Positions 8,903 through 21,056 of a stretch of 64,000 nucleotides of DNA are shown here, one piece after another (position 1 is the first letter of the stretch; each line of letters starts with the position of its first letter). Below the pieces are notes generated by a model that saw only the letters and a program-made list of their open reading frames with translations, had not been told where the DNA came from and searched no databases. The stretch comes from Flavobacterium frigoris (GTDB lineage Bacteria > Bacteroidota > Bacteroidia > Flavobacteriales > Flavobacteriaceae). The stretch lies in the NCBI RefSeq assembly GCF_900111075.1, contig NZ_FOFZ01000002.1, positions 372,001 through 436,000 on the forward strand. The letters run 5' to 3'. The position numbers and the translations under genes were made by a program.

Positions 8903-8921
8903 ATTTATTTTGATTGTATAA

Positions 8922-9665
8922 TTAGTATCCAATGTTGGTGTTTTCTCCGTTAGCAATTGTTTTTGCTCCTGACGTTCCTATTCGCTTCACTCCTAACTTA
9001 ATCATTTCAACCGCCTCTTCGTAGGTTCTAACTCCCCCAGCGGCTTTCACAGATAGTGGTATCGCATTTTCTAACATCAAAATAATCGACGGTATTGTCG
9101 CCCCATTAGGCAAATTATTATCCGTTTTAAAAAATCCAGTTGAAGACTTAACAAATACCGAGGAAAAACTAGTTTCCTTAAAATTAGAAACTACAACCTT
9201 TTTTATCAAATCCGTCAATTGTACAATCTGCTCATCATTCAATGCAGCAACCTCAATAATCCATTTTACCACTTTATTGTTTTCGATACCAAGTTGAGTT
9301 CCTTTCAAAATCTCTTCTTTAATCAAATCAATATTACCATTCTTAAACGCTTCATAATTACAGACAAAATCTAAATCATCTGCTCCGTCCTGAATTGCCT
9401 TTTCTGCTTCAACTAATTTAACGGCAATAGCTGACTTCCCTTCCGGAAAATCGATAACCGTTCCAATTTGTAAATTCGAACCAGCCTCAGAAACCATTTG
9501 TTTAGCTGATAAAACCATATTAGGACGAATCATGATCAATTTAAAATGCTCATTAATAGCTTCCTGAATAAACCCTTCGACTATTTTTACATTATCTTCT
9601 TGATTAAGCCCTGCCTGCTCCGCCGTTTTTAAATAAGTCGAATCTAAATATTTTTTGATGTTCAT
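8922..9665 (-). CDS. deoC: deoxyribose-phosphate aldolase
   Basis: A 247-residue cytoplasmic class I aldolase that cleaves 2-deoxyribose 5-phosphate to glyceraldehyde 3-phosphate and acetaldehyde in deoxynucleoside breakdown. The Schiff-base lysine is in FVKSSTGF and the second catalytic lysine in VKAAGGVRT; the protein ends in the conserved C-terminal Tyr (NTNIGY). It starts 42 bases after a TAnnTTTG element and is followed 19 bases later by remB, so the two may be co-transcribed although unrelated in function. Confidence 0.95.
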   Translation of the reverse strand: MNIKKYLDSTYLKTAEQAGLNQEDNVKIVEGFIQEAINEHFKLIMIRPNMVLSAKQMVSEAGSNLQIGTVIDFPEGKSAIAVKLVEAEKAIQDGADDLDFVCNYEAFKNGNIDLIKEEILKGTQLGIENNKVVKWIIEVAALNDEQIVQLTDLIKKVVVSNFKETSFSSVFVKSSTGFFKTDNNLPNGATIPSIILMLENAIPLSVKAAGGVRTYEEAVEMIKLGVKRIGTSGAKTIANGENTNIGY

Positions 9666-9706
9666 TTTTCTACTGATTTAACTATAATTGATATCTTCAT
9701 AAATTA

Positions 9707-9714
9707 CAAAAATA
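9707..9714 (-). promoter_or_regulatory. -7 promoter element for deoC-remB
   Basis: Minus-strand TATTTTTG matches TAnnTTTG, 42 bases upstream of the deoC ATG. A -33 TTTG at normal spacing is not apparent. The rest of the gap up to the vanZ terminator (9715-9880) shows no gene. Confidence 0.5.
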
Positions 9715-9880
9715 CATATTAAATTGGCATAAGTTTTATAGTTACAAATACTTTTAAAAGCGACCACCATAGCTATCTACCCAAATTTTAGACCAGCAAA
9801 ATGACTGTCCAATAAAACTAATCAAATCTGAGGGAAATTAAATTGTAAAGCAAAAAGAAATACCTCTTTAAAACAAACAA

Positions 9881-9898
9881 ATCCCACCGAAGTGGGAT
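9881..9898 (-). terminator. terminator after the VanZ gene
   Basis: A perfect 7-base stem ATCCCAC/GTGGGAT with a 4-base loop, followed on the minus strand by TTTGTTTGTTTT. It begins 11 bases past the VanZ-family stop and ends the gcvH-vanZ transcript. Confidence 0.8.
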
Positions 9899-9909
9899 TA
9901 CTATTTGTA

Positions 9910-10293
9910 TCAGATTTTATTTAAACGCCTATTTCTAAAATATAAAAAAATTAAAAACACAGCTAAAACTGCTCCAACCATATTTGCTACTACATCTAGT
10001 GCGTCCTCTTTTCTGGTTGTAGTATATTGACCTTGCATGATTTCAATTGTAATTCCGAAAAGGACAGAAAACAAAAATGAAATAATATATGGCTTATAAC
10101 TATCCGGATCTTTTATTTGTGTTTTAAAGAACAAAATCCAAAGTGATGTAAATACGAAATGAAAGAAAGCGTGAACTATTTTATCTAAGTTTTCAATATT
10201 TACGACAGGCATCTTATTCGACTGAACTAAACACAGAAAAAGAACCAACCCTGTCCATAATAAAGCAATCCAGAATACTATTTGTTTAAGCAC
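9910..10293 (-). CDS. VanZ family membrane protein
   Basis: A small inner-membrane protein with four hydrophobic helices, the (S/N)KxPxVxIxxxDKxxHxxxY-like segment [21 protein letters not shown], and a late [20 protein letters not shown] helix, as in VanZ-like proteins. I place the start at a GTG at 10293 (127 residues), which overlaps the gcvH stop by a few bases; an ATG at 10347 would put 18 residues inside gcvH. The family is linked to glycopeptide resistance in Gram-positives, but most members, including this one, have no known role. Confidence 0.75.
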   Translation of the reverse strand: MLKQIVFWIALLWTGLVLFLCLVQSNKMPVVNIENLDKIVHAFFHFVFTSLWILFFKTQIKDPDSYKPYIISFLFSVLFGITIEIMQGQYTTTRKEDALDVVANMVGAVLAVFLIFLYFRNRRLNKI

Positions 10294-10666
10294 ATATAAG
10301 TTCTTTGTATGCCTCACTTGAAAGTAAAGAATCATAATCTGCAACATTTGAAACTTTAATTTTTATCATCCAACCAGCACCATAAGGATCTGCGTTTACT
10401 GCTTCCGGAGTACTTTCTAAAGCGTCATTGAATTCAATAATTTCTCCGGATAAAGGCAAGAACAAATCCGATACTGTTTTAACAGCCTCTACAGTACCAA
10501 AAACCTCATCTTTTTCTAAAGTCTGGTCCAAAGTTTCCACTTCAACATAAACGATATCCCCTAATTCTTTTTGAGCGAAATGTGTGATTCCTACAGTTGC
10601 AACATCACCTTCTAAACTAACCCATTCGTGATCTTTAGTGTACTTTAAATCTGCTGGTATATTCAT
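10286..10666 (-). CDS. gcvH: glycine cleavage system H protein
   Basis: A 126-residue lipoyl carrier protein. It shuttles the aminomethyl group between the P, T and L proteins of glycine cleavage. The lipoylated lysine lies in the [12 protein letters not shown] motif (about residue 63), and YTKDHEWV at the N terminus and [10 protein letters not shown] near the C terminus are typical. The start at 10666 fits the family; the Met at 10765 lies inside sprA. No other gcv gene is in the window. It has its own TAnnTTTG element at 10709-10716. Confidence 0.96.
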   Translation of the reverse strand: MNIPADLKYTKDHEWVSLEGDVATVGITHFAQKELGDIVYVEVETLDQTLEKDEVFGTVEAVKTVSDLFLPLSGEIIEFNDALESTPEAVNADPYGAGWMIKIKVSNVADYDSLLSSEAYKELICA

Positions 10667-10708
10667 AATAAATACGTATTGATAATTGATAATTGAATTA
10701 TTGTTGTG

Positions 10709-10716
10709 CAAATGTA
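10709..10716 (-). promoter_or_regulatory. -7 promoter element for gcvH-vanZ
   Basis: Minus-strand TACATTTG matches TAnnTTTG, 43 bases upstream of the gcvH ATG, in the short gap after sprA. It supports the shorter gcvH start. Confidence 0.5.
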
Positions 10717-10754
10717 ACAATCTTCTATTTAAATATAGTTTAGATTTTAATAAA

Positions 10755-13700
10755 TTAATTCCCAAAATTATATCGAAGCGTAAATCCGGATCGAATATTC
10801 GTAAGAGGGAACGAGGTCGAAATTACCGCTTTTGAAAAAGAGTGGTCATAATAGAAAATAGCGGTCAGGTTTTTACTGAAAGCATAATCAGCTGTCAATT
10901 TTAAAGACCAAATATTTTGTCCTCCAGCTAACTGATTGTTATCATAATCTAAATACCTAACTATGGTTTGATTATTACGATAAGAGAAATCTGCCTTCAT
11001 ATTAATATCTCCTTTGATGATGCCCGAAGGATTATCTGCTAATCTAGAAGAAAAGATAACATCCTTAAATCGATATCCTAAACCAACCACGTACTCTACC
11101 CCTTTTACTTCTGTCAATAAATTATTATCAAAACTCATTGATAACGCTCTGTCTTTCTTGATCTCAGTTAGTATTTTCAACGAACTCTTTAGTTCGAAAT
11201 CCATTCGAATTAGCGGACTAAATTGCTCCACTAAATTGACATTAGACATGATTGTTTTATTAAAAAAGTTTCCGCTCGCATCAACTCCGTCAGGTGTTTT
11301 ATCATATTCGAAATTTGAACGATACTGATTAATAGTATAAGATGCCCTGTAATTATGTTGCAGAGAGAAACGTTTAAAATTCCTTTTGAATAAATCATAA
11401 CGCATCAATCCATTATATTTTACTGCCCAGTTAGGAATAGGTACGCTTCTAAAAATCCCCAAAGAGACCCCTGATGCATCACTTCCTGAATAGGCCGCCA
11501 TAAAAGCAGGCAATAATACCGCTTGATTATTTTTACCATATCCTAATGGATACCCATCTGCATCACGATTACTAGGATTATTTATATCTATTCCACGTTC
11601 AGAAGCTAGTCGGTTTGCAATTACAAGCCTGTTAGTTCTAAAATCATCAAATGCTGCAGAAGATTTTTCGTCGCTTGTAGAAAACGATGTTTTTATCAAG
11701 ACCGTTGAAACAGAAAAAAGTCCGTATGTATAAGGCGAAAGCGAGTAATACTGACCGTCCAACACATTATATTGTTCCGAATAATTCTGCGAATAAGACC
11801 TGTCAGCTGCTAAATCAATTTTTAAATCCGGAAACAAATCTACATTTGCAGTTGCCTTAAACATCTTATTCGTTACCTGAGTAAAATTTTGATTAAACTC
11901 CTGATAACTGGTCAGCCAACCATTTTTTGCAGCTTCATATCGCACATCATCTTGACTTCCGAACGTAAAACCTAGTGATGGTCTCGAAGATCCTAAAAAC
12001 CCAACGCTTGGTGTGTAACCCGGTAAAACGGTACCGCTATTCTCAGTATAATTAATCTGAATATTTTTTACACTAGTCAATACTCCCATTAAACCATCAA
12101 CAAATTGATTGTTTTGAGCTTGAGATTTCACATTAGTATTCACCACTTTCTGTCCTGGTTTAGGAGCAGCCGCTTTCTGCTTATTTGCTGTCTTAGCCGA
12201 ATTTCTCGTCAATCCCAAATACTTATAAAGCATGTCCATATTAAAACTTGTATTCAAGTTATTAGAACGTGCGTTCTGAACTGTATTCCCTAAATCTGGA
12301 ATACCAACATCCTCTAACTGAGAGAATGCATTTGATGATTTTTGCCAGCTATAGTCACCAGTATAAGAATAATTAGCTTTCACAAAACTAAATAACGGAA
12401 TTTTATTAATTGGAATCTCATAATTTAAGACCAATTGCTGCATGTGTTGATTTGGATTTCCAATATCCCAATAACTATCCCAGATTGTAAAACTATCAAT
12501 AGGTTCGTTGTCTGCATTCAAATAATTTTTCACAATATTATTCGACGAAGCTGTATAGTTTAATTTCAAAGATTTTGTCAGATTATAATTAAATCCATAT
12601 TGATAGTTGAATGCAAAATTTCTTCGATACAAAGGATCAATACCAATTCCCTGTACATCTACCTGTCTAAATTGCTGACGGTTGTATTGTCGATTAATGT
12701 TAGTATTAAAGGATATGTTAGAAGGCAAATAATTAAAATTAAAATCACTTAGCATTTTCCAATAGTTGCTCTTTTTCAAAAATTCAGTCTTTTTAAACGG
12801 CTCAATTGGTTTGGGTTGAAAACTGTAAGCATAATCAACTGATGAGTTCACTTGCTGATCTACATAATCTTCAATTTCAAAATCATGTCGCTCTACTTTG
12901 TTATACGATTGAGAGAAGGTGAAATTTTCTGGATCGTAAACATGTTGTTTTTGTTCAGGACTTCTTTGTTTTCTTACTCCAATAAAATTAATACTCATTC
13001 GTTTTGTATAATCGATGGCTCTACTTGAAATATTATTTCTTTCAGCAGAGTCTGTAGTATTATCCAACAACTGTTTTAGTTTTATATCTTGATTAAAAGG
13101 ATCGTATTCCGGAGTAATCGTTTCTTCGCCGATAGCGTAATTAAATGGTAAATTAACGCCCCATTTTGGAGGTAGTAATTTCCCCAAATTAACATTCGTC
13201 ACAATGTTATATTGTTGAATATCTTCCCGACTTCTTTCGTTTGGCCCTTGTTCCAATGCACCAAAACCAATCGTACTTTTCTTTCCTGTAGCTGAAATTG
13301 TGGCAAAATCAGCTAGATTAGAATCGACGTTTAGCACTGCTGCCATCCCTCCTTGGTTATCCATGTCTGCTAAGCGAAGTTCATTGAACCAAACTTCTCC
13401 TTTAATATCCTGGTGTGTTTCATTGCTTTTTACACCCACCATCAAAGTTCTAACTAATCCAAAATTAGGATTTCCTTTGATCCCTAATCTTAATTTACTA
13501 GTACCATCTCCTTCAGGCCTGCTAGCGTCATCATCTGAGTAATAAATACCGTCTAAAGGCAAGGTACTTAAATCAACACTCATCGCCAATATTTTTAATT
13601 GGGTCAATAGTGCCAATGATAAATCGATTTCATTTTCTTCCGGCCATACTGCCTCAGCACTCAACGGAGAACAATTTAACGTCGCCGATGCCGAAGGTAC

Positions 13701-16700
13701 TGTCACTTTCAAAGGAATCTCGATTTGATAAAAATTCTGAGTAAAATCATTTCCAAAACGAATAAACCCTACCATTTGATCATCTCTAAGCGTAGTTTCA
13801 TTTGGTAATGACTCCGCATGCAAAAACATTTTCAATTTTTTAAATTGACGCATGTCAATACTTACATTTTTAAAAACTGCTCTTGAATCATTAATTTCTA
13901 ATCCGTCACCTGCAACTCTTAACGACAATGATTGTTCGTTTTGATTGATAATAGTATTATTATTAAACAATTGTTCTCGTTGCACCCCTGGAGGTGTTAT
14001 ATAATTTATAGGACATCTCTGATTGTTTTCCTGAACATTTACTGCTGATACGTCAAATTCTGTTCCATCATCTGCTACATTTGTATCGTTGAAGTCAAGC
14101 GTATTGGTATACCTTCTCCATTCTCCTCTTACTAAATCTAAAGCTCCAAAACGGACTGTTACTGCTTGATCAAAGCCAGTCATAAACATTCGCATAAAAC
14201 GAATCGATCTGAAATCTGAAATATTTCCTATCGTATTCTCCGGTTGCGTAACAGGAATTTTAAACTGAATCCATCTCGAATCAGTTACTTCGCCATTCGC
14301 TAATGTTACCTGAGTATCTCTAATATCCGTTATATAATTCTGACCAATAACAGGATTAGATTTCACATCGATGCTATATTCATAATAAGCATTGATCGTA
14401 TTCATTGTATTATCCCTGTTGATGTCCTCAACATCAGGAACGGTTGACGATCCTCTATTTGGATTATTAATATCTACCACAGAATTCCCGTCAACTCCAT
14501 TATAATTTTTATAGCGATCGAGTACACTTCCAGAACTATTCAAATAGTAGGTGTAATCATCCGCAGCTGGATCTGGTTCAGAAGCAAAGTTGTTATACAC
14601 AGCCCCTTCATTGGCATTAGCCAAACCATCTAATCCTACATCCTGATTGGATCGATTATTTACATTGGTATCGAATGCGTAGATTAAAGATTGCGAAGCA
14701 GGAACATCTCCCCAGATCGGTCTTGGATTGACCAATATTTGATCTGGCCCAAGTCCGTTTTCATACTGTTTTCTTCCGTCCTTTAAAACATCTTCTGAAA
14801 TTTCCCCTAAATTGAAATATAGTTTCCCTGAATTAGTTTGAGGAATCGCCCCTTTTCCAACATAAGGATCCATTACCCAAAACTGAATGTATTCCACATT
14901 TCCTTGCTCAAAATTAGTAGAATTTAAAGATCGCATGATTCCTCCAAAATTGCCTGCAGGATCTGCCGCAAAATTTGCATTATTATTATATGCTCCTCTT
15001 TCAGACGGATAATAACTTAAATCTAAGGTGTTCACAATTTGTGATTGTCCTTGTGCAATATCTGTTAAAGGGTACAGCTCTTGACTGTAGATTCTCCTAG
15101 TGGAATTAAATGATAAGTCATCATTTGAAACTCCAGCAGGTTTTTGAGTATAAAATATAGGATCAATTGAATACCAGGACAGTTTTGATCTTTTAAAACC
15201 ATAACTTAAATCATTGGCATTCGCATTAAAATCATAGGTGCTTCTAGTATTTCTGTCCGGAGTGGACGACAAGCTCCAAGCGTACGCTGAACGCATATCG
15301 ATCGTTGTTTGAGACCCTTCGAAATCATCCACATAAATAGTTGATTCTCCTTCAAACTGATCCGCTTTTGGTGAATCTGGTTTTAAAAATGCAACTTCTC
15401 CTCTTATAGATAGGCTTGACGGTACATCAGTATCTAGATTTGGCAACTTATTCACTAACCTAGTTAAAAAAGGAACTTCTGTAGAAAAATTAGTATTGAA
15501 ACCAAAAATAGTATTGTTCACAGATTCCTGACCAAAACTTGATTTCTGAGTAAATGGTCTTTCAGACATTTTTAAAAAAGTTCCACCAACCAAAAAGTTA
15601 TCTGAAATTTTATGCTCCACATTTACACCCATAAACCGTCTGGTTTGCTGACCGAAAATAGAATTGTTTTCTAAAGAGACATTAATTGGCGTATTTGAAG
15701 CTTGTAGTGAAGCATCTAAAATTTGCACTCGCCCTAATTGATAATTTACGCTATAATCAACCCCCTCCACTAAAATTCTACCGCCTGCGGTAACAACAAC
15801 AGAACCTCTTGGTACATTAAACGCTCCAATTGGTATTCCGTCACCTCCCGAGGATTTATACTTTCCTCTTAAGAGAAATTTATTTTTATCACTATCCTGC
15901 AAGGCGCCTGATTGTGTATTGCGATACATGTTTCTAAAAACATATTTCTTTTGGTTTGGATTATAAGTGCTGGCATCATCATAATTTTCTCCTGAACCCG
16001 TATTGGATAATTTAGAAAACAATAATTCTCCAAATGGTTCTTTGGTTGTAAATATTAATCGCCCATTTTGAGAATCGATTGTAATGCCTTGCATAAAGTC
16101 AAAAAAACCGTCCCCACCAGTTTGAGGATCATTATTGTAATTCAATTTATCTAAATTGAATACTTTCAATAATGGTGTTTCTGCAACTCGATTGTCAGGT
16201 GTTGGACTAGAAGGAAAGGGAACCAGATTTCCGGCTGCATCTTTTGCTTCAGTGATATAATTTAATGGAGACGGATCTGTATAAAGAATATTGAACCTGA
16301 AATCCTCTTGTTTTACCTGATAGGCTCCAGGAATCTGATAAATATTCTTCATCATCAAATTCCAAACTGGGTTTTTAACATTGGTTAAATTGCTCTTCAG
16401 CATTTTCAAAATTAAACTTTGAGTAACAATAGCCTGATTGGAAGGAGTAGTACCCGTCACAACCGTTGCATCCACACCATCATTCCCAAACTCTCCAACC
16501 TGATACACTTTATCACCAATAGTATATTGATATGCTACCGCTAAAACCTCATCATTGGCTAATCTCTGTTGTAAGGAAATATAACCCAATTGAGCATTAA
16601 AAGTATACTCATTAGCATTCAGTTTTCTGGCATTTTCTAACTTTGAATAATCTTGCCCTTCACTTACAGTAACATTAAACCCCGAGCTTGAAGTTACAAT

Positions 16701-17912
16701 TTCTCGAATATTATTGTTCAGCAAACCAGTTCCTGTTAAAATTTGCGCAGGATCGTAATCATTATTTGCGTTGTCCGAAGGAGTGTCAAAAGGATTATTA
16801 AATATACCCGTTGAAGGATCTAAAACCACCACCTCGTTATCAGCAATTCCAGATAATTGCCCTTCTCCTAAATCTTGAAGCGCAATAATATTTCTTAAAT
16901 TATTAGAAGTAGTATTCACTCGGGTTTGTTTGTTGGTCACCCAAATTTCCAACCTTGATATTTGAACTCTACTGTCAATAAACGGGTAATTTTTTAATGA
17001 AGAATCGTATTTATTTCTGAAATACTGGGATAAGAAAAAGTGTCTATCATTATCATAGTCCAAAGCAAACATATCAAAATCTTGGATTGTACCTCCACCT
17101 TGAGCTACCACACTTTTCGTCTGTGATTTTTGCTCTGAAAAAACACCGGTAACCGTTGTTTTTCCAAATTGGAGTTGAGTTTTCACCCCAAACAAACTTT
17201 GGGCTCCTCTAATCAATGAGCTATTTAAAGGCATACTTACATTTCCAACTTCAATTTTCTGAATTATATCATCCTCAGAAGGGGCGTATTCTAATTTAAT
17301 TAAATTTTGAAATGCAAAAGTAGACTGTGTGTCGTAATTCGCATTTACATTAAGTCTTGTTCCTACTTTACCCATTAAACTCATACTAATCCTTTGATTG
17401 AAATCAAAAGATAAATTAGATCTGTTTCTTGGAGAAAAGGAAGGATTATCCTGTTTTGTGTAGCGCATACCTAAGTCCATTTCTACGGATCCTGTCGGTT
17501 TAACATCAATCGTGTTACTACCAAAAATAGATTCAAAAAGACTAGAATTAATATAGTATTTTGGCAACAAATCTTTTTTAGCTTCTTCACTACCTTCTTT
17601 TTTGCCGTCGATAGCATCAGTTTTTTTCTTGAAATAATCTCTCATAGATTCTTTCAATACTAAATTTTCATACTGTTTTGGCGTTAAAATGATCGGATAA
17701 TTAATGGAAAACCCATCAACAGAGTTGGTGTAAATATACCTATCTGTAACTGGATCATATGTATAAGCTGACAGGATACTTTGAGGATCTTTTATTTGGA
17801 CTTTTCCTAAAGAAAAACCTGTTTTTGTAGTGTCTTGAGCTTGCTCTTTTACTTGTGCTAACGACACGGAACCACAAAATAAAACAATCAAAAAAGTACA
17901 AATTTTATGCAT
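10755..17912 (-). CDS. sprA: type IX secretion outer-membrane translocon protein SprA
   Basis: A 2385-residue exported protein with a signal peptide ([20 protein letters not shown]). Its size, the long runs of aromatic-alternating beta strands, and repeats of the [18 protein letters not shown] type identify SprA/Sov. In F. johnsoniae SprA forms the very large outer-membrane barrel through which type IX cargo (adhesins such as SprB, hydrolases, chitinases) leaves the cell. The last residues ([11 protein letters not shown]) end in the aromatic-rich strand typical of a barrel. It lies 25 bases downstream of ruvA and upstream of gcvH, the conserved flavobacterial order. No frameshift or internal stop is seen. 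Confidence 0.96.
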   Translation of the reverse strand: MHKICTFLIVLFCGSVSLAQVKEQAQDTTKTGFSLGKVQIKDPQSILSAYTYDPVTDRYIYTNSVDGFSINYPIILTPKQYENLVLKESMRDYFKKKTDAIDGKKEGSEEAKKDLLPKYYINSSLFESIFGSNTIDVKPTGSVEMDLGMRYTKQDNPSFSPRNRSNLSFDFNQRISMSLMGKVGTRLNVNANYDTQSTFAFQNLIKLEYAPSEDDIIQKIEVGNVSMPLNSSLIRGAQSLFGVKTQLQFGKTTVTGVFSEQKSQTKSVVAQGGGTIQDFDMFALDYDNDRHFFLSQYFRNKYDSSLKNYPFIDSRVQISRLEIWVTNKQTRVNTTSNNLRNIIALQDLGEGQLSGIADNEVVVLDPSTGIFNNPFDTPSDNANNDYDPAQILTGTGLLNNNIREIVTSSSGFNVTVSEGQDYSKLENARKLNANEYTFNAQLGYISLQQRLANDEVLAVAYQYTIGDKVYQVGEFGNDGVDATVVTGTTPSNQAIVTQSLILKMLKSNLTNVKNPVWNLMMKNIYQIPGAYQVKQEDFRFNILYTDPSPLNYITEAKDAAGNLVPFPSSPTPDNRVAETPLLKVFNLDKLNYNNDPQTGGDGFFDFMQGITIDSQNGRLIFTTKEPFGELLFSKLSNTGSGENYDDASTYNPNQKKYVFRNMYRNTQSGALQDSDKNKFLLRGKYKSSGGDGIPIGAFNVPRGSVVVTAGGRILVEGVDYSVNYQLGRVQILDASLQASNTPINVSLENNSIFGQQTRRFMGVNVEHKISDNFLVGGTFLKMSERPFTQKSSFGQESVNNTIFGFNTNFSTEVPFLTRLVNKLPNLDTDVPSSLSIRGEVAFLKPDSPKADQFEGESTIYVDDFEGSQTTIDMRSAYAWSLSSTPDRNTRSTYDFNANANDLSYGFKRSKLSWYSIDPIFYTQKPAGVSNDDLSFNSTRRIYSQELYPLTDIAQGQSQIVNTLDLSYYPSERGAYNNNANFAADPAGNFGGIMRSLNSTNFEQGNVEYIQFWVMDPYVGKGAIPQTNSGKLYFNLGEISEDVLKDGRKQYENGLGPDQILVNPRPIWGDVPASQSLIYAFDTNVNNRSNQDVGLDGLANANEGAVYNNFASEPDPAADDYTYYLNSSGSVLDRYKNYNGVDGNSVVDINNPNRGSSTVPDVEDINRDNTMNTINAYYEYSIDVKSNPVIGQNYITDIRDTQVTLANGEVTDSRWIQFKIPVTQPENTIGNISDFRSIRFMRMFMTGFDQAVTVRFGALDLVRGEWRRYTNTLDFNDTNVADDGTEFDVSAVNVQENNQRCPINYITPPGVQREQLFNNNTIINQNEQSLSLRVAGDGLEINDSRAVFKNVSIDMRQFKKLKMFLHAESLPNETTLRDDQMVGFIRFGNDFTQNFYQIEIPLKVTVPSASATLNCSPLSAEAVWPEENEIDLSLALLTQLKILAMSVDLSTLPLDGIYYSDDDASRPEGDGTSKLRLGIKGNPNFGLVRTLMVGVKSNETHQDIKGEVWFNELRLADMDNQGGMAAVLNVDSNLADFATISATGKKSTIGFGALEQGPNERSREDIQQYNIVTNVNLGKLLPPKWGVNLPFNYAIGEETITPEYDPFNQDIKLKQLLDNTTDSAERNNISSRAIDYTKRMSINFIGVRKQRSPEQKQHVYDPENFTFSQSYNKVERHDFEIEDYVDQQVNSSVDYAYSFQPKPIEPFKKTEFLKKSNYWKMLSDFNFNYLPSNISFNTNINRQYNRQQFRQVDVQGIGIDPLYRRNFAFNYQYGFNYNLTKSLKLNYTASSNNIVKNYLNADNEPIDSFTIWDSYWDIGNPNQHMQQLVLNYEIPINKIPLFSFVKANYSYTGDYSWQKSSNAFSQLEDVGIPDLGNTVQNARSNNLNTSFNMDMLYKYLGLTRNSAKTANKQKAAAPKPGQKVVNTNVKSQAQNNQFVDGLMGVLTSVKNIQINYTENSGTVLPGYTPSVGFLGSSRPSLGFTFGSQDDVRYEAAKNGWLTSYQEFNQNFTQVTNKMFKATANVDLFPDLKIDLAADRSYSQNYSEQYNVLDGQYYSLSPYTYGLFSVSTVLIKTSFSTSDEKSSAAFDDFRTNRLVIANRLASERGIDINNPSNRDADGYPLGYGKNNQAVLLPAFMAAYSGSDASGVSLGIFRSVPIPNWAVKYNGLMRYDLFKRNFKRFSLQHNYRASYTINQYRSNFEYDKTPDGVDASGNFFNKTIMSNVNLVEQFSPLIRMDFELKSSLKILTEIKKDRALSMSFDNNLLTEVKGVEYVVGLGYRFKDVIFSSRLADNPSGIIKGDINMKADFSYRNNQTIVRYLDYDNNQLAGGQNIWSLKLTADYAFSKNLTAIFYYDHSFSKAVISTSFPLTNIRSGFTLRYNFGN

Positions 17913-17937
17913 ACAATTCGGGTTTATAACTTTGATT

Positions 17938-18519
17938 TTATAAGCTTTTTAAAGCTTTCTTAATAATAGATTCCACGGAAGCATCGGGATCTTCTTTTAC
18001 TATTTTCTCGATAATTTTTTCTGAGGTTTTCCTAACAAAACCTAAAACCTCCAAAGCTGATAACGCCTCATCTCGATTTGTATTGCTTTGTGACATTGAA
18101 ACTTCATCTAAATCATACAATTTTAGTACTTTATCTTTCAAATCAAGGATTACCCTTTGAGCTGTTTTACTACCAATTCCTTTAATAGATTGTATGGTAA
18201 CAACATCGCCAGATGCAATTGCATTTGTAATTTGTTTTGGATCTAATGAAGACAACATTGTTCTGGCTATACTGGCTCCAATTCCTGAAACCGAAAGTAA
18301 CATCTTAAAAATCTCTCGCTCTGATTTTTCAACAAATCCAAACAAAGTGTGTGCGTCTTCTTTAATTTGAAGGTGGGTAAACAATTTTATAAAATCAGCA
18401 TTTGGGAGCAAAGAATAGGTATGTAACGAGATGTTTACGTGATAACCAACACCGCCACAATCAATAACTACTTCTGTTGGTGTTTTTTCTACTAATTTAC
18501 CTTGTAAATGTGTTATCAT
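17938..18519 (-). CDS. ruvA: Holliday junction branch migration protein RuvA
   Basis: A 193-residue protein with the three RuvA domains: an N-terminal OB fold (MITHLQGKLVEKTPTEVVIDCGGVGYHV), two helix-hairpin-helix motifs (SVSGIGASIARTML and SIKGIGSKTAQRVILDLKDK), and the small C-terminal domain that contacts RuvB. RuvA tetramers bind Holliday junctions and guide RuvB. The ruvB gene is 32 kb away at 50495, so the two are not in one operon here. A terminator separates it from maeB upstream, and sprA follows closely. Confidence 0.97.
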   Translation of the reverse strand: MITHLQGKLVEKTPTEVVIDCGGVGYHVNISLHTYSLLPNADFIKLFTHLQIKEDAHTLFGFVEKSEREIFKMLLSVSGIGASIARTMLSSLDPKQITNAIASGDVVTIQSIKGIGSKTAQRVILDLKDKVLKLYDLDEVSMSQSNTNRDEALSALEVLGFVRKTSEKIIEKIVKEDPDASVESIIKKALKSL

Positions 18520-18569
18520 TAAAATGTTTTGTATTTAATATAAATATAGTTGTTTCGAATTAAAAAAAA

Positions 18570-18592
18570 CACTCCGTAATGAAGACGGAGTG
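18570..18592 (-). terminator. terminator after maeB
   Basis: A perfect 8-base stem CACTCCGT/ACGGAGTG with a 7-base loop, followed on the minus strand by eight T. It lies 20 bases beyond the maeB stop and separates it from ruvA-sprA. Confidence 0.85.
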
Positions 18593-18612
18593 CTTTTCAA
18601 TATCTATTTGAC

Positions 18613-20901
18613 CTATTTATTTTTTTTCTTCTGTTTTTCTTGTGCATCAATAACAGCAATAGTAGCCATATTAACCATTTCTTCAACACTTGCTCCTAAT
18701 TGAAATATATGCACTGGTTTTCCCATACCTAACATAATTGGACCAATAGAATCTACCTGATTTAATTCTTTTAATAATTTATAAGTGATATTGGCAGAAT
18801 CAAGGTTTGGAAAAATCAAGGTATTCACTTTTTTACCAGCTAGTTTAGAAAACGGAAACTTTTCTTTTAACATTTCAGGGTTCAAAGCAAAATCAGCTTG
18901 AACTTCTCCGTCAATAACCATATCTGGATGATTCTTATGTAAATAAGCTACAGCCTCCCTTACTTTTGCTGCACTAGTATCTGTTGACGACCCAAAGTTT
19001 GAAAATGAAACCATCGCAATAACGGGCTCTACACCAAACATTTTAGCAGTTTTAGCAGTCATAATAGCAATTTTGGCCAGATCATCAGCAGATGGATCAA
19101 TATTGATGGCTGTATCTGACAAGAACATCGGCCCACGTTTTGTTATCATCATATTTGTAGTTGCAGCAATAGATGCACCTGGTGCTTTCTCAATTAGTTG
19201 CAACATAGGCTTCACCACTGAAGAATAACTTCTGGTATATCCGGTAACTAAGCCATCGGCTTCTCCCTCATTCACCATCATCGCGGCAAAATAGTTTCTT
19301 TCACGCATTAATTTTTGAGCATCCAGCAAAGAGATCCCTCTTCTTTTTCTGGCTTCCCAATACGTATTTGCGAATCTATTTCTTCTTTCGTTCTCTTCAT
19401 CAATTTTAGTATCGATAATTTCAACTTCGGTTTCAAAACCTAATTCTTTTTTCAGCTCTAGTATTATTTCCATATTACCCAATAGAATGGGCTGCCCTAT
19501 TCCCTCTTCTAAAACAATTTGGGCTGCTTTTAGCACATCTAGATGATCTGCTTCTGCAAATATGATTTTTTTAGGATCCATTTTAGCTCTATTGGTAATC
19601 AATCGAACCATTTTATTATCATTCCCCAATCGGTCTAAAAGCTCTTCTTCATATTTATTCCAATCTGTAATCGGATTTAAGGCAACTCCGGAGTCCATTG
19701 CAGCTTTTGCCACAGCTGGAGCAACGACTCTTATCAGTCTTGGATCAAAAGGAGAAGGAATAATATAATCACGTCCAAAAATTAATTTGGTCGCACCATA
19801 AGCGATATTCACTTGTTCAGGGACATATTCTTTTGCTAAGGCCGCCAGCGCTCTAACCGCCGCCATTTTCATTGCTTCGTTTATTTTTGTAGCACGAACA
19901 TCTAATGCACCACGGAATATATAAGGAAACCCTAATACGTTATTTACTTGGTTTGGATAATCTGATCTTCCCGTAGCCATAATAATATCGGTACGTGTGG
20001 CTATCGCTAAATGATAATCGATTTCGGGGACAGGATTTGCCATTGCAAAAACAACAGGATTGTCTGCCATTGTCAACAACATCTCCGCCGAAAGAACATT
20101 TCCTGCAGAAAGCCCTAAGAAAACATCTGCTCCCTTTATAGCTTCTGTTAGTGTAAATCCTTTTTTATCAGTTGCATACCGTTGTTGTAATAAAGAAATA
20201 TCCGTTCTATCTTTAGACAAAACTCCGTCTTTATCAAACATAGTAATATTAGCCGGATTAACTCCCAACAGCACGTATAAATTAGCACACGCTAATGCTG
20301 CAGAACCTGCACCTGAAATTACAACTTTTGCATTTTCAATTTTTTTACCTGCTAATTCAAGTGCATTTAACAAAGCTGCAGATGATATAATTGCAGTTCC
20401 ATGCTGATCATCATGCATTACAGGTATGTCAAGCTCTTCAACTAAACGCCTTTCAATTTCGAATGATTCAGGCGCTTTAATATCCTCTAGATTTATTCCT
20501 CCGAAAGTAGGAGCTATCGCCTTTACTGTCTCAATGAATTTATCAATATCCTTAACATCTACTTCTATATCAAAAACATCGATGTCAGCAAAAATTTTAA
20601 ACAACAAAGCTTTCCCTTCCATAACTGGTTTTGAAGCTTCAGGACCAATATCCCCAAGACCTAAAACTGCTGTTCCATTTGTAATAACCGCAACTAAATT
20701 CCCTTTAGCTGTATATTTATATACATTATTTACATCTTTCGCTATTTCCAAACAAGGCTCTGCTACACCTGGAGTATAGGCCAAAGACAAATCTCTTTGT
20801 GTTGCATATTTCTTTGTAGGGATTACTTGTATCTTACCGGGAGTCGGTTTTGCATGATATAATAATGCTTCTCTTCTCTTACTATTGCTATTGCTATTCA
20901 T
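18613..20901 (-). CDS. maeB: NADP-dependent malic enzyme with phosphotransacetylase-like domain
   Basis: A 762-residue cytoplasmic enzyme that oxidatively decarboxylates malate to pyruvate with NAD(P). The malic-enzyme half (about 1-430) shows LAYTPGVAEPCLEIAKD, the metal site MHDDQHGTAI and the Rossmann GAGSAALACANL. The second half (about 440-755) resembles phosphotransacetylase, as in the MaeB subfamily, where it binds acetyl-CoA as a regulator and does not catalyse. The neighbours ruvA and CBS are unrelated. A TATCTTTG element lies 25 bases upstream. Confidence 0.95.
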   Translation of the reverse strand: MNSNSNSKRREALLYHAKPTPGKIQVIPTKKYATQRDLSLAYTPGVAEPCLEIAKDVNNVYKYTAKGNLVAVITNGTAVLGLGDIGPEASKPVMEGKALLFKIFADIDVFDIEVDVKDIDKFIETVKAIAPTFGGINLEDIKAPESFEIERRLVEELDIPVMHDDQHGTAIISSAALLNALELAGKKIENAKVVISGAGSAALACANLYVLLGVNPANITMFDKDGVLSKDRTDISLLQQRYATDKKGFTLTEAIKGADVFLGLSAGNVLSAEMLLTMADNPVVFAMANPVPEIDYHLAIATRTDIIMATGRSDYPNQVNNVLGFPYIFRGALDVRATKINEAMKMAAVRALAALAKEYVPEQVNIAYGATKLIFGRDYIIPSPFDPRLIRVVAPAVAKAAMDSGVALNPITDWNKYEEELLDRLGNDNKMVRLITNRAKMDPKKIIFAEADHLDVLKAAQIVLEEGIGQPILLGNMEIILELKKELGFETEVEIIDTKIDEENERRNRFANTYWEARKRRGISLLDAQKLMRERNYFAAMMVNEGEADGLVTGYTRSYSSVVKPMLQLIEKAPGASIAATTNMMITKRGPMFLSDTAINIDPSADDLAKIAIMTAKTAKMFGVEPVIAMVSFSNFGSSTDTSAAKVREAVAYLHKNHPDMVIDGEVQADFALNPEMLKEKFPFSKLAGKKVNTLIFPNLDSANITYKLLKELNQVDSIGPIMLGMGKPVHIFQLGASVEEMVNMATIAVIDAQEKQKKKNK

Positions 20902-20925
20902 TTACTTAGGTTTTATTCTAGCTTA

Positions 20926-20933
20926 CAAAGATA
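20926..20933 (-). promoter_or_regulatory. -7 promoter element for maeB
   Basis: Minus-strand TATCTTTG matches TAnnTTTG, 25 bases upstream of the maeB ATG. No -33 match at normal spacing. Confidence 0.5.
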
Positions 20934-21007
20934 TAAGAGTTGCTTTAAAAAGCAGACTATTCTCCTATTCTTTTACAAAAAAACGACTGTCATTTTGCAG
21001 CAAAAAA

Positions 21008-21033
21008 AATAGCCGCACTAATTTGCAGCTATT
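21008..21033 (-). terminator. terminator after the CBS gene
   Basis: A 9-base stem (AATAGCTGC with GCGGCTATT, one wobble pair) followed on the minus strand by an eight-T tract, 24 bases past the CBS gene stop. Confidence 0.78.
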
Positions 21034-21056
21034 TAAATTGGTAATTGTATTTTTAA

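Noticed and set aside
19562-20779. Plus-strand open frames of 68 to 117 residues opposite maeB
   Set aside because: Antisense to conserved malic enzyme and phosphotransacetylase segments, with no start signals or recognisable protein features.
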